NCBI GenBank assembly: GCA_040389065.1
Contig: JAZKAR010000019.1
Location: forward strand, 1 to 64,000
Direction of reading: 5' to 3'
Length of the DNA: 64,000 nucleotides
Source: JAZKAR01 sp040389065
Lineage (GTDB): Bacteria; Pseudomonadota; Gammaproteobacteria; Burkholderiales; Casimicrobiaceae
The notes under the pieces were generated by a model, which was given only the letters and a program-made list of their open reading frames with translations, did no database searches and was not told the DNA's origin. Of this stretch, positions 25,712-33,303 are shown in pieces; position 1 is the stretch's first letter, and the number at the start of each line of letters is the position of its first letter. A program made the position numbers and the translations under genes.

Positions 25712-25956
25712 GATTCTTCTCCAAGAAGAAGAGCATAAGAATTCGCTATATGGAGTTTCCGCGTCTTATAAATAAACACGAGGACGGGGTACCATTCGCT
25801 AACGCAAAAAAAAGCACAGGCAAATAGCGCTAGTAAGCAACTATTAAACAGAATAGGCATATTAATGAATCCACGATAATTTTTTAGCCTGGAAATTTCG
25901 TTTCTACGCGACTTTTTCAGGGCATACGGGGGACGTATGGAGTCATTATCGTTCAA
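25708..25956 (-). CDS. Small membrane protein, hypothetical
   Basis: This 82-residue product has a basic N-terminal part and a central hydrophobic helix (MPILFNSCLLALFACAFFCV). It ends within the start of the replication-like gene, so the two are probably one transcript. No family is recognised. The gene call rests on the overlap and on the membrane helix, so confidence is moderate. Confidence 0.45.
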   Translation of the reverse strand: MNDNDSIRPPYALKKSRRNEISRLKNYRGFINMPILFNSCLLALFACAFFCVSEWYPVLVFIYKTRKLHIANSYALLLGEES

Positions 25957-26048
25957 AAAGAGTATTTCTTGAAAGTTTTTTAAAGCCTTCTTGAAAAATA
26001 TTTTTTTTTATCAATAATATCAAGACAATAATTTACAACACTGAAACC

Positions 26049-27038
26049 ATGACGCCAAACGATATAGTCGCTGCAGTTTTGAAAGCTCTTCAACCTTCGG
26101 TTCAATACTCTTGGTACGATGCTTCAACACGTTATCTTCAAGAAGTTACTCATGAAAAAACACCACGGTCTTTGGAAAACGACCTACGCAGTATTGAATG
26201 GTTAAATCGCAAACTTGAAGGCGTCATGCTTCATGAAATCACTAAAGATTTGGTTCATCAAATTATTACTGAACGTCAAAAACCTACGATATTTTATTAC
26301 GAGCATGGACAGATACGGGAGTGTACGCCCGGTATCTCGGCTATTAACCGTTTCTTAACAACATTTCGTGCAGTCTTATATCGAGCACGTGATGAATGGG
26401 AATGGATAAATCGCGCTCCACGCATAAAATCGCTCAAAGGCGAAAAAAACCGTATCCGTTGGATTTCGCGTGAAGAAGCCAACAGGCTTATTGCTTATTT
26501 ACCTCAACATTTAGCAATTATGGCTGAGTTTAGTCTGCAAACTGGACTTCGCCGCCATAATGTTACGCATTTAAAGTGGAGTGAAGTTGATTTAGCACGA
26601 AAAATGGCGTGGGTTTTGCCGTCTGAATCTAAAAACAGGAAAGCACTTGCCGTACCGCTTAGCAACAAGGCATGCAAGATTCTTGAAAAGCAGTTCAAGG
26701 AATATGGGAAGATCAGTAAATGGGTATTTCCTTATCGGGATAAACCTGTTAAACAAACCTCTACTAAAGCATTTAGAGATGCTTTAGAACGCGCTGAAAT
26801 TGATGACTTTAGGTGGCATGATTTCCGCCATACGTGGGCAAGCTGGCATATACAAAAAGGTACGCCATTAATGGTTTTAAAAGAATTGGGTGGATGGTCT
26901 TGTTTACGGATGGTTCAGCGCTATGCTCACTTGAGTTCAGAACATTTAAGAGCTTATGTGGATCATGCTGAAGATAAGGCTACCTTACCTATAACCGCTC
27001 AAGAAAATACTTTAAAGTCTTTTGAGTTTGTAGCTTGA
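26049..27038 (+). CDS. Phage-type tyrosine recombinase
   Basis: This 329-residue site-specific recombinase has an N-terminal SAM-like core-binding domain (1-130) and a catalytic domain. Active-site residues are Arg168 (TGLRRHNVTHLKW), Lys in the SKNRKALAVPL hairpin, His257 and Arg260 (HDFRHTWASW), the Trp/His position in LGGWSCLRM, and nucleophile Tyr292 (QRYAHLSSEHL). It lacks the extra helix region of integron integrases, so it is not an IntI. It is complete, unlike its relative at 17353-17998. Together with the tRNA-Val fragment it probably made the original insertion. Confidence 0.9.
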   Translation: MTPNDIVAAVLKALQPSVQYSWYDASTRYLQEVTHEKTPRSLENDLRSIEWLNRKLEGVMLHEITKDLVHQIITERQKPTIFYYEHGQIRECTPGISAINRFLTTFRAVLYRARDEWEWINRAPRIKSLKGEKNRIRWISREEANRLIAYLPQHLAIMAEFSLQTGLRRHNVTHLKWSEVDLARKMAWVLPSESKNRKALAVPLSNKACKILEKQFKEYGKISKWVFPYRDKPVKQTSTKAFRDALERAEIDDFRWHDFRHTWASWHIQKGTPLMVLKELGGWSCLRMVQRYAHLSSEHLRAYVDHAEDKATLPITAQENTLKSFEFVA

Positions 27039-27211
27039 AATTCTCAGGTTTAACCGAATACACTATTAACGCAAATCCCTTGTTATTTTATTTTCTAGGA
27101 TAAGAGTAGAAGTATAAAAATATAGTAGTTTTGTATAAAAGCCTTCATTTATTTTAATAAACAACATAAAAATAATGTGTATATTTAACGTTATAAGGAA
27201 ATTTACCTCTC
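27039..27211 (+). other. Conserved recombinase-downstream segment (attI-like position)
   Basis: The stretch after the recombinase stop matches the one after the broken copy (17999-18135). Shared blocks include ATTTTATTTTC, TAGTTTTGTATAAAA and GTGTAT followed by TTTAACG with TTATA or CTATA. In both loci different cargo begins directly after this TTTAACGYTATA block. It therefore takes the place that attI has in an integron; this is inference. Confidence 0.5.
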
Positions 27212-27628
27212 ATGAGTGCACTCGCTCTTCAAGTTTTTTCCATTTCAATAGCAATTGCTGGTTTATGGCTTGCAGATCTTTCTTTACCCATCAAAATGAT
27301 TATTTTAGGCACCAGTTCGAGTTTATTTTTTTTCACACAATACCAATTAACTACTATAATTGAGTTACAAACTGGATGCTTAGCCGAGTTAAAAGGCTGG
27401 GTTAGGGTTATTGAAAGATCTGTAGAATTAAGTCGTCTTGATACACAAAATAAAGACTCAGCACAAGAACTTATTATTAAAGAGATTATAGATGAAAATA
27501 AAGAATTAAATTTTCAAGAACGTATTTCACCAAGCTGGCGTATTGATCTCATAGCATTACTTAGTGTCATCACTTTATCAGTTCTTTTGGCATATATATG
27601 GGTGACTTTATATAAACAAAATTACTAA
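27212..27628 (+). CDS. Membrane protein, hypothetical cassette product
   Basis: This 138-residue protein has two N-terminal helices (residues about 5-45) and one C-terminal helix (IDLIALLSVITLSVLLAYIW), with a charged soluble segment in between. No family is recognised. AAGGAA lies upstream. It is the first cargo gene of locus 2 and is followed by a well-formed attC. The membrane position and small size fit an effector or an immunity-type protein, but this is only a guess. Confidence 0.55.
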   Translation: MSALALQVFSISIAIAGLWLADLSLPIKMIILGTSSSLFFFTQYQLTTIIELQTGCLAELKGWVRVIERSVELSRLDTQNKDSAQELIIKEIIDENKELNFQERISPSWRIDLIALLSVITLSVLLAYIWVTLYKQNY

Positions 27629-27769
27629 TCATGAATACTAAAAAAATTTTTTAGTGTAATTTATTCCCTGCTTACTAGATTTTTTGTTTTAAAATCATTC
27701 AATAAAATATTTATATATTACTTTCTAAGTATCTGCATATGTTATTAATATGAGTGTACATTACGTAAC

Positions 27770-27890
27770 TTATAACAATTCGTTCAACTAGGACTTGCCT
27801 CAGCGGTCGTCTCATGCGATTGTAATGCCCTACTTTAAGCAACTTCCTTTACCTCTTGTAAAGGCAAGCCTGCTAACTCAAACGTTATGC
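27770..27890 (+). other. attC recombination site in locus 2
   Basis: TTATAAC (27770-27776) opens the site and GTTATGC (27884-27890) closes it, at a length of 121 bp. Internal complementary blocks include GGACTTGCC on the left and GGCAAGCC on the right. It is the best-preserved attC of this region. Confidence 0.78.
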
Positions 27891-27905
27891 CTCTAGAGAG
27901 AATAT

Positions 27906-28832
27906 ATGATGACTCCAGAACAGTGGTGGAAAAATTTCGCCCTAGGTATCGAACTAGATGCTTCAGGAACTTTTATTTACAATGGAATTAAGTCACTAGA
28001 TGAGTTAAGTTCCTTTCAGTACCCTGTTGATACTTTTGAAGTTCTATATAATTTATCCGTTGGAATCGAGCGGTTATTAAAGGTAGCAATAATTCTTATA
28101 GAGCATGAAAATGATTCTGATATCGAAGAACTTGAAAAGAGTTTAATTACTCATAACACTATTGATTTAACCAATCGTGTAGATAGGAATAGAAATTTAA
28201 ATTTAGCGAGTTTGCACAAAGAATTTTTAGCTTTGCTTTCAAAATTTTATAAATCTCATCGTTACGGTAGATATTCTCTTTCCTCAGTACCAAATATCAA
28301 CGAAGAAAAAATTGATTTTTTAAAATATATTCAGAGGCATTTAAAGATAGAATTGTCTATTACCGATGAGTTTGCATTCATTGGCAATACTGATCAAATT
28401 AAAAAATTTATTGGTAAGGTAGTTAAAAAAATATCCTCGGCTTTATTTACTATAATTAATAAAGAAGCTCATCGTCTGAATATATACACTACTGAACTCA
28501 GAGGTGGCTCAAAAGCATTAAGAGTTTTTTATGGTGAACGACTTGACTTTATTGATGAACGAATCAAAAAGAAAGAAATAATTCTGTATCTAATAAATCA
28601 AAATACAGTAGGAAATCATATTGATCTAATACGTTCTTTTGAACCCCTTGCATTAGATGAGGAAAATATTCCACAATATATTCAAGCTTTACTCAATGAT
28701 TCAGCATTATCTTTTGTTGGCGACGAAATTGATGAGTTATACACAGATGTTAAAGATGTAAGCAAAAGGTTGCAATTTATTGACATTATAGATAACGACT
28801 ACCTCTCTTATGAAGGTGGCGACGAGGCATAA
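27906..28832 (+). CDS. Possible HEPN-like helical protein
   Basis: This 308-residue, almost wholly helical protein has the first part (about 40-125) resembling HEPN-type bundles. VLYNLSVGIERLLKVAIILI, then a conserved-looking THNTIDL with His83-Asn84, then FYKSHRYGRYSL recall families where E-R and the later R-Y residues form an RNase site. The classical R-x4-6-H motif is not obvious, so the assignment is tentative. The C-terminal half is unrecognised. It occupies a complete cassette between two attC sites. Confidence 0.45.
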   Translation: MMTPEQWWKNFALGIELDASGTFIYNGIKSLDELSSFQYPVDTFEVLYNLSVGIERLLKVAIILIEHENDSDIEELEKSLITHNTIDLTNRVDRNRNLNLASLHKEFLALLSKFYKSHRYGRYSLSSVPNINEEKIDFLKYIQRHLKIELSITDEFAFIGNTDQIKKFIGKVVKKISSALFTIINKEAHRLNIYTTELRGGSKALRVFYGERLDFIDERIKKKEIILYLINQNTVGNHIDLIRSFEPLALDEENIPQYIQALLNDSALSFVGDEIDELYTDVKDVSKRLQFIDIIDNDYLSYEGGDEA

Positions 28833-28918
28833 CAAATCGTTCAACGGGAAAGCCAACCAGCGGTGCTGCTTGCCTTCCCTGCGCTGCGCTTCGGTGCCCG
28901 TTAGCTTAAACGCTATGC
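28827..28918 (+). other. attC site ending in a G/CTATGC hybrid core
   Basis: GCATAAC (28827-28833) starts the site, and CGCTTCGGTGCCCGTTAGC is the central right arm. The complement of the inverse core would be GTTATGC, but the sequence reads GCTATGC (28912-28918). The last six bases belong to a recombinase gene tail that continues from there. A hybrid core is what integron recombination leaves at the end of an array. Confidence 0.72.
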
Positions 28919-29003
28919 ACATTTGAGTTCAGAGCATTTAAGGGCCAATGTTGATCATCCCGAGGATGATATTACTTTATCTGCACTTTCTCGTGAAAAA
29001 TAG
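28913..29003 (+). pseudogene. Tyrosine recombinase C-terminal fragment
   Basis: The sequence encodes RYAHLSSEHLRA, then VDHPEDD and a stop after SREK. It matches the end of the 26049 recombinase at about 80 percent nucleotide identity. It starts exactly at the catalytic Tyr codon, where it is joined to an attC. The rest of that recombinase copy is absent. Confidence 0.82.
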
Positions 29004-29260
29004 TAAACTCTTGGGGGTTCGTTGCCTAAAATCATCAGATTTGATTGAGTAAAATATTATCCTAATCTCTTTCTATTTTATTTCTCTGTACATAGTACAA
29101 TCATAAAAAAATAATAACCTTCTTTATAAGAATTACCCCTTTTCTTTTAAATAAATTTAGTTTTATCATTTCAAATAAAGATATAAGTTATTAATTTTTA
29201 ATACATTGGCATACATGATTTATTATTGTTATTTAGTAAAATTACTGAAAGAAATCCTTA

Positions 29261-30271
29261 ATGCCACCCTCTTCTGAAGATCATTCTCAAACCGATGAGC
29301 AATCAAAACAGAATAGAACAGATTTTATCTTAAACTCTCGACGTATAAAGGTTGGTGTATCATTAGCATACGTCGGTATAGGCACGATAATTTTCTTCTA
29401 TTTTGTACGTAATGGTTCACTTAGTTACTATATAGAACAATATGGTCCAGCGGTTTTTGGATTTAGTTTTATTTTAGCCGGTTTTTATCTAGTCAACGAC
29501 GAACTTAATAAACGACGGTTACTTCGTAAAGAAAGATTTGTTGATGTTGATGCTAGATTAAGATCGGAATCAGATGCAATTCCATATATTCATCTTATTG
29601 AGAAAATTGGAGCATTAGAAGAATCCAGTAAAGCAAACATTCAAGAAATAATAGCTCAATTTAAATCAGAACAAAACCAAATAGTAATTCGTGACTTAGA
29701 CAGCTTTACTCAATACTTTGACAGTATTCGCAAAGTACTTGAGCAAAAAGCAGCCATCGCTGACGAAAAAGCTTCAATTTTATTAGATAAAGGAGCAAAT
29801 TACTCTAGGCTTGGTATTACCTTTTTTATTATCTCAATTATAGGATGGCAAATTTTAACCCATTTTTCTGGATTTCATATTCAGCATATATATGGCATTG
29901 TATCTTGTTCTTTATTATTTATTTTTATTGAATTCCTAAGCGCCTGGTACTTGAAGCAATATCGACAATTTATTGATACCTCGACATATTTAATAAAAGT
30001 TAAATCAATATTTGATAAATACATGCTTGTATACCTAGCGACAAAAGAAGCTACCTCTCTGGGGCATGATGCCAAAAAATCATCGCTTCATCTTATTGAA
30101 ATGCTACGTGCAGATATTAAATGGCCGGAAAGTTATCTAACAAAGAATGCAGATCTTAGTTTTGCCAAAGAAGCCTTGGAAACCATAAATTTGTTTGCGA
30201 AAAACATGAAATCTGAAGCAATGCACGTTAGCAAAAAATCTAGTAGAGTAAAAGATGAGGTTGATACTTAG
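29261..30271 (+). CDS. Four-helix membrane protein with central coiled region, hypothetical
   Basis: This 336-residue protein has two helices near the N-terminus (about 32-50 and 60-80) and two more near residues 185-225. Between them is a charged, probably coiled-coil domain (RFVDVDARLRSE to ADEKASILLDK). The C-terminal 100 residues are soluble and helical. No family is recognised. It is preceded by a recombinase tail and followed by an attC-like site, so it is cassette cargo. A sensor or pore-type defence function is possible but unsupported. Confidence 0.6.
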   Translation: MPPSSEDHSQTDEQSKQNRTDFILNSRRIKVGVSLAYVGIGTIIFFYFVRNGSLSYYIEQYGPAVFGFSFILAGFYLVNDELNKRRLLRKERFVDVDARLRSESDAIPYIHLIEKIGALEESSKANIQEIIAQFKSEQNQIVIRDLDSFTQYFDSIRKVLEQKAAIADEKASILLDKGANYSRLGITFFIISIIGWQILTHFSGFHIQHIYGIVSCSLLFIFIEFLSAWYLKQYRQFIDTSTYLIKVKSIFDKYMLVYLATKEATSLGHDAKKSSLHLIEMLRADIKWPESYLTKNADLSFAKEALETINLFAKNMKSEAMHVSKKSSRVKDEVDT

Positions 30272-30311
30272 CTCTTCGTTCTTTAAAAAAACACTAGCGC
30301 TTAATTAAAGT

Positions 30312-30381
30312 GCATAACAATTTATTCTTAACCTAACAGAACTGGATAATCCCTCAGTTTGCGCTACGGTAACAGTTAGTT
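30312..30381 (+). other. attC-like site
   Basis: GCATAAC (30312-30318) followed by AATTTATTC, and at the other side GCGCTACGGTAAC and GTTAGTT (30375-30381). The inner arms pair poorly, so the site is degenerate. Confidence 0.5.
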
Positions 30382-30403
30382 ATTACTTTAAGGTACCATC
30401 GCC

Positions 30404-30889
30404 ATGTTTATTAATACCGACACATCCACAATTACCATTGTTGCTTGGTGGGGAGCCATTGTTTCTACAGTTGTTTTTCTTTGGGATATTTATAAATGGC
30501 GAACATCAGGAGCCAAAATCCGAATGTCAGTTCAAACAGGAATGAAAAGCATCAACATACCAATATTTGAAGGAAAAAATCTCACTATTACAAATGTCAT
30601 AAATTATGGTGACAGACCAACTACAATAACAAACGTCGCTTTACAATATTATTCTTCGTGGTATGCTTTTTATCGAAAAAAACCTAAAAAATCATTTGTT
30701 CTTCCAAACCCTAACCCAAGCTACCCTTTACCTTATGAACTAAAACAAGGCGCTGTATGGAGTGCTATTGGCGAGCAAACAGAGGATATTGTACAAATGG
30801 CAAATTCAGGTATTTTAGTATGTGAACTTTATCATTCACATCGCACAAAACCAGAAAAGCGTCGCATTATTATCAACAAAATATCCTAA
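30404..30889 (+). CDS. N-terminally anchored membrane protein, hypothetical cassette product
   Basis: This 161-residue protein has one N-terminal helix (ITIVAWWGAIVSTVVFLWDI), then a beta-rich soluble domain. KIRMSVQTGMKSINIP, LTITNVINYGDRPTTITNVA and GILVCELYHSHRTKPEKRR read like an immunoglobulin-like sandwich. Proteins of this layout are seen among integron cassettes. Its function is unknown. AAGG precedes the ATG. A TCCTAAC half site follows its stop. Confidence 0.6.
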   Translation: MFINTDTSTITIVAWWGAIVSTVVFLWDIYKWRTSGAKIRMSVQTGMKSINIPIFEGKNLTITNVINYGDRPTTITNVALQYYSSWYAFYRKKPKKSFVLPNPNPSYPLPYELKQGAVWSAIGEQTEDIVQMANSGILVCELYHSHRTKPEKRRIIINKIS

Positions 30890-31068
30890 CAATTCAGATG
30901 AAGCAGCCTAACTATTCGATCAATCAGGCAATCTACTCAATTGCAGTTGTTTTCTTTTCGCTACTGCACTTAGCTTAGTACTAACTCAGTAATATACCAA
31001 CTATGTTTATCGCAGCTTTTGTATAGAGCAAATAAAATCGTAATAAAGTTTTTTGAGGAATTATTATC

Positions 31069-31857
31069 ATGCTACCACCCAATGAGGTATTAGAATTAAT
31101 AGCAACTAGTGGCAATAACTTTCATTCAAAAGTAGCAAAGTGGTTTTATGACAATGATTGGCACGTAATAGTTAGCCCATATTATATGGATCAAACTCAA
31201 AATAAAGCTCGTGAAATAGATTTAATTGCAGAAAAACTCTATCCCGTACAAGATATTTTTAATAGATATACAATTGGGCATGTTGCTGTCAGACTCTTTA
31301 TTGAATGTAAATTCATTCCAACTCATTCAGTTTTTTGGTTTGCTGACAAAGATATGCCCTCTGCCAACGAGCTAGTTTGCTCTGATGGTACCTTTCTTGA
31401 TAACCATAGAGATACAAAAAACCATCATTATTTGACGCAAAGCCCAAAAGTAGCAAAGCTATTTGCTACAAGTATAAATAAAAGTGCAGAAGCAGACCCT
31501 TTTTACAAAGCATTAAATCAAGTTTTAAATGCTATGGTATCAATGCGAACTCAACCGCTTTTCACACCAAAACTTCTAAAAAATCAAAAACCACCCTTCC
31601 AAATACTACAGTTTCCAGTTGTAGTTTGCAGCTCGTTTGAAAAACTTTTTTCGGTTGATTTTTTTGATAATGAATCTTCACCAACGTCTATTAGTAAAAA
31701 TTTTCAATTAGAAGTACGCTATGCCTATATCGATAGACACAATACTCAACGTGATGACTACTTTTTATTAGATTTTATTGACTTCCAACAGCTAGAAAAT
31801 TTTATTAACGCTATTGATCAAGATGGAATGATAGCAGCCTCTTTTGCAACGGAGTAA
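31069..31857 (+). CDS. PD-(D/E)XK restriction-endonuclease-like protein
   Basis: This 262-residue protein has the Mrr-like nuclease core at the N-terminus. A helix with NNFHSKVAKWF and strand WHVIVSPYY precede REIDLIAEK (Asp51). RLFIECKF follows, with Glu79 and Lys81 in the E-x-K motif. The spacing is normal for the fold. The C-terminal part is not recognised. It would cut DNA, possibly phage DNA; no methyltransferase lies next to it, so it is not a plain restriction pair. GAGGA precedes the ATG. It is the last cargo gene of locus 2. Confidence 0.68.
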   Translation: MLPPNEVLELIATSGNNFHSKVAKWFYDNDWHVIVSPYYMDQTQNKAREIDLIAEKLYPVQDIFNRYTIGHVAVRLFIECKFIPTHSVFWFADKDMPSANELVCSDGTFLDNHRDTKNHHYLTQSPKVAKLFATSINKSAEADPFYKALNQVLNAMVSMRTQPLFTPKLLKNQKPPFQILQFPVVVCSSFEKLFSVDFFDNESSPTSISKNFQLEVRYAYIDRHNTQRDDYFLLDFIDFQQLENFINAIDQDGMIAASFATE

Positions 31858-31929
31858 CATAACAAGTCCTTCAAATAAATGTTTTATGGCACCTCTTAGC
31901 AGCGGTGCTAATTAAGGAAAACGCTCAAT
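31857..31929 (+). other. attC-like site at the right border of locus 2
   Basis: ACATAAC (31857-31863) begins the site, AAGTCCTTCAAAT follows, and GGCACC pairs with GGTGCT around AGCAGC. The core is GCTCAAT (31923-31929), again G followed by CT instead of TT. The prophage gene's 3' region starts directly here. Confidence 0.6.
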
Positions 31930-31932
31930 TTT

Positions 31933-32544
31933 TTAATGCGCTTTTTTCTTCCCTGGTTTATCAAAATATACCCTTCCTTCCCCCCCTTTTCCATTAACAG
32001 ACGAGTTAGCTATATCAATCTGATTCTTTTTATTAGCCAGCTTCTCTTCCGCATATTCTTTCCTATCTTCCGCGTAAAGATCGAGCTGCAATGGTCTTAC
32101 TGTTAAATCAAGCTCAGTATTGATATATTCAGACAACATATTAAGGGGTGAGGTTTCAGCGCGTCCAATCTTAATCAATGCTTTTGCACTCACCGTTAAA
32201 CAATCTCTAAAATCAGGCTCTTTTTCGTTTGTTTTGGCGTATGGCCATACATTAAATCCCTTGAGGGTATAGGCTTGCAGTTTTATGCCGCCTATTTCTA
32301 ACTCTAAGTTTCTATATGTTATATCCCATTTGAAGGATTTAAACTCAGCGCCAAAACGTGTACCTGTATCACAAAATAAAAAGTCTCTTAATGTAGGATG
32401 AAAATAGGCTAATAAATCAGTAGCTTTTACATCTAATTCCATTTTTAGCTCTATCACTAGAGGCGCATCATCCTTCTTACCTTCTTTTTTTGGAGTGACC
32501 GATAGTATTTTAGTTGGTATCGCGTCTAATTCAAGGGCTAACAT
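31933..32544 (-). CDS. Hypothetical prophage protein at the distal end
   Basis: This 203-residue protein is of unknown family. The chosen start MLALELDAIPTK has GGAGG five bases upstream. The protein alternates beta-like segments (VIELKMELDVKATDLLAYFHP, KWDITYRNLELEIGG) and a charged Lys-rich end. It stands after the membrane-protein genes in the presumed late operon. A truncated, frameshifted copy lies at 21928-22520 as right border of accessory locus 1. Confidence 0.65.
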   Translation of the reverse strand: MLALELDAIPTKILSVTPKKEGKKDDAPLVIELKMELDVKATDLLAYFHPTLRDFLFCDTGTRFGAEFKSFKWDITYRNLELEIGGIKLQAYTLKGFNVWPYAKTNEKEPDFRDCLTVSAKALIKIGRAETSPLNMLSEYINTELDLTVRPLQLDLYAEDRKEYAEEKLANKKNQIDIANSSVNGKGGEGRVYFDKPGKKKAH

Positions 32545-32616
32545 AACAACCTCCGATGCTTCACCAAAAAAGCCGCACGGCTGAGTGACCATAACGGCTT
32601 TATTGATTGCTAAACG

Positions 32617-32958
32617 TTAACCAACTTGCGCCTGGCTTTGAGACTGATTAACTGCTTCCTGAGAAGTAGCTGCAGGTGTTTCAAAAAAATGACCAATTTC
32701 TGTAAAAACAAATTTAATTCCTGCTGCAGTACCTTGCTGTATCACCTCCTCTCTTGAAATATGCCCTTGCTCAAGTCCGGTTTTTAAAAGGCTGGCAACG
32801 TTTGTGGCTACTGTGTTTTTCAAATCGTCTGAAAATTTCTTCCAATCCATTATGCTCTCCTGACTTTTTCTTAATTGTTGATTACTTATAAAAAGATAAA
32901 TAATCGCGGGTAAGTAAATCAAAGTAGCAAGAGCCAGCCCCGCAGTTAACAGATTCAT
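32617..32958 (-). CDS. Small membrane protein of the prophage, possible lysis gene
   Basis: This 113-residue protein has one N-terminal helix (LLTAGLALATLIYLPAIIYLF) and a polar helical rest with a Gln/Ser-rich tail. AGGAGG precedes the ATG. Its place between another single-helix protein and the end of the late operon is where holins or spanins occur, but no family match is evident and no endolysin gene is found beside it. Confidence 0.6.
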   Translation of the reverse strand: MNLLTAGLALATLIYLPAIIYLFISNQQLRKSQESIMDWKKFSDDLKNTVATNVASLLKTGLEQGHISREEVIQQGTAAGIKFVFTEIGHFFETPAATSQEAVNQSQSQAQVG

Positions 32959-32969
32959 GCCACGCCTCC

Positions 32970-33272
32970 TTATTTTTTTGTATGCTCAGCCTGTTCAATT
33001 TGCCCCACATGCTCTGCTAGGCGTCGGTTTTCAGACTCTATTGCTAAAAACCTGGCATCAGTGGACTCTTGTTTCATCGCTATAATTTCAACTTTATGTG
33101 ATAGCTCAGAAATACTTTTCACGACTTCGGCTGAACTTTTTACGACTTCGCCTGAGTTATTCTGGCTGGCATGATACGAAATCAGCCCTAATAGCCCTTG
33201 AATAAGTGCTGTTACTACGGTGCCTGGAATTGCCATCTTCCAGCGAAAAACGTTATTGTCTTGTTCCGACAC
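32970..33272 (-). CDS. Holin-like or Rz-like small membrane protein
   Basis: This 100-residue product starts at GTG 33272, because AAGGAG stands seven bases before it; the longer frame is rejected. Charged start SEQDNNVFRWKM, one helix (IPGTVVTALIQGLLGLISY), then a long coiled-coil tail (VEIIAMKQESTDARFLAIES to the Lys end). The single helix plus coiled coil resembles hemolysin XhlA-type or i-spanin proteins. It is probably part of lysis, next to another small membrane gene. Confidence 0.55.
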   Translation of the reverse strand: MSEQDNNVFRWKMAIPGTVVTALIQGLLGLISYHASQNNSGEVVKSSAEVVKSISELSHKVEIIAMKQESTDARFLAIESENRRLAEHVGQIEQAEHTKK

Positions 33273-33303
33273 GATATGCTCCTTATATCTTTCTAGCTTA
33301 AAA

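Larger units (their letters stand above)
24320..32544. mobile_element. Accessory locus 2 (intact recombinase, variable cargo)
   Basis: It starts with a leader shared with locus 1, then a toxin-antitoxin pair, a replication-protein-like gene, a complete tyrosine recombinase, cassette-like cargo genes with attC-like sites, and ends in the prophage gene at 31933-32544. The cargo is different from locus 1 while both borders are homologous. Confidence 0.65.

Noticed and set aside
26049..27038. Integron integrase (IntI)
   Set aside because: The recombinase has the phage-type layout and lacks the extra helix stretch between the second and third catalytic boxes that marks IntI. It also reads toward the cassettes instead of away from them.
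29261..31857. A three-gene defence operon of two membrane proteins and a nuclease
   Set aside because: attC-like sites separate the genes and spacing exceeds 100 bp, so they look like independent cassettes; joint action is not supported by the sequence.
32617..33272. Firm assignment as holin and spanin
   Set aside because: Both proteins have a single helix and fit in position, but no endolysin is next to them and no family signature could be read, so only a tentative label was given.
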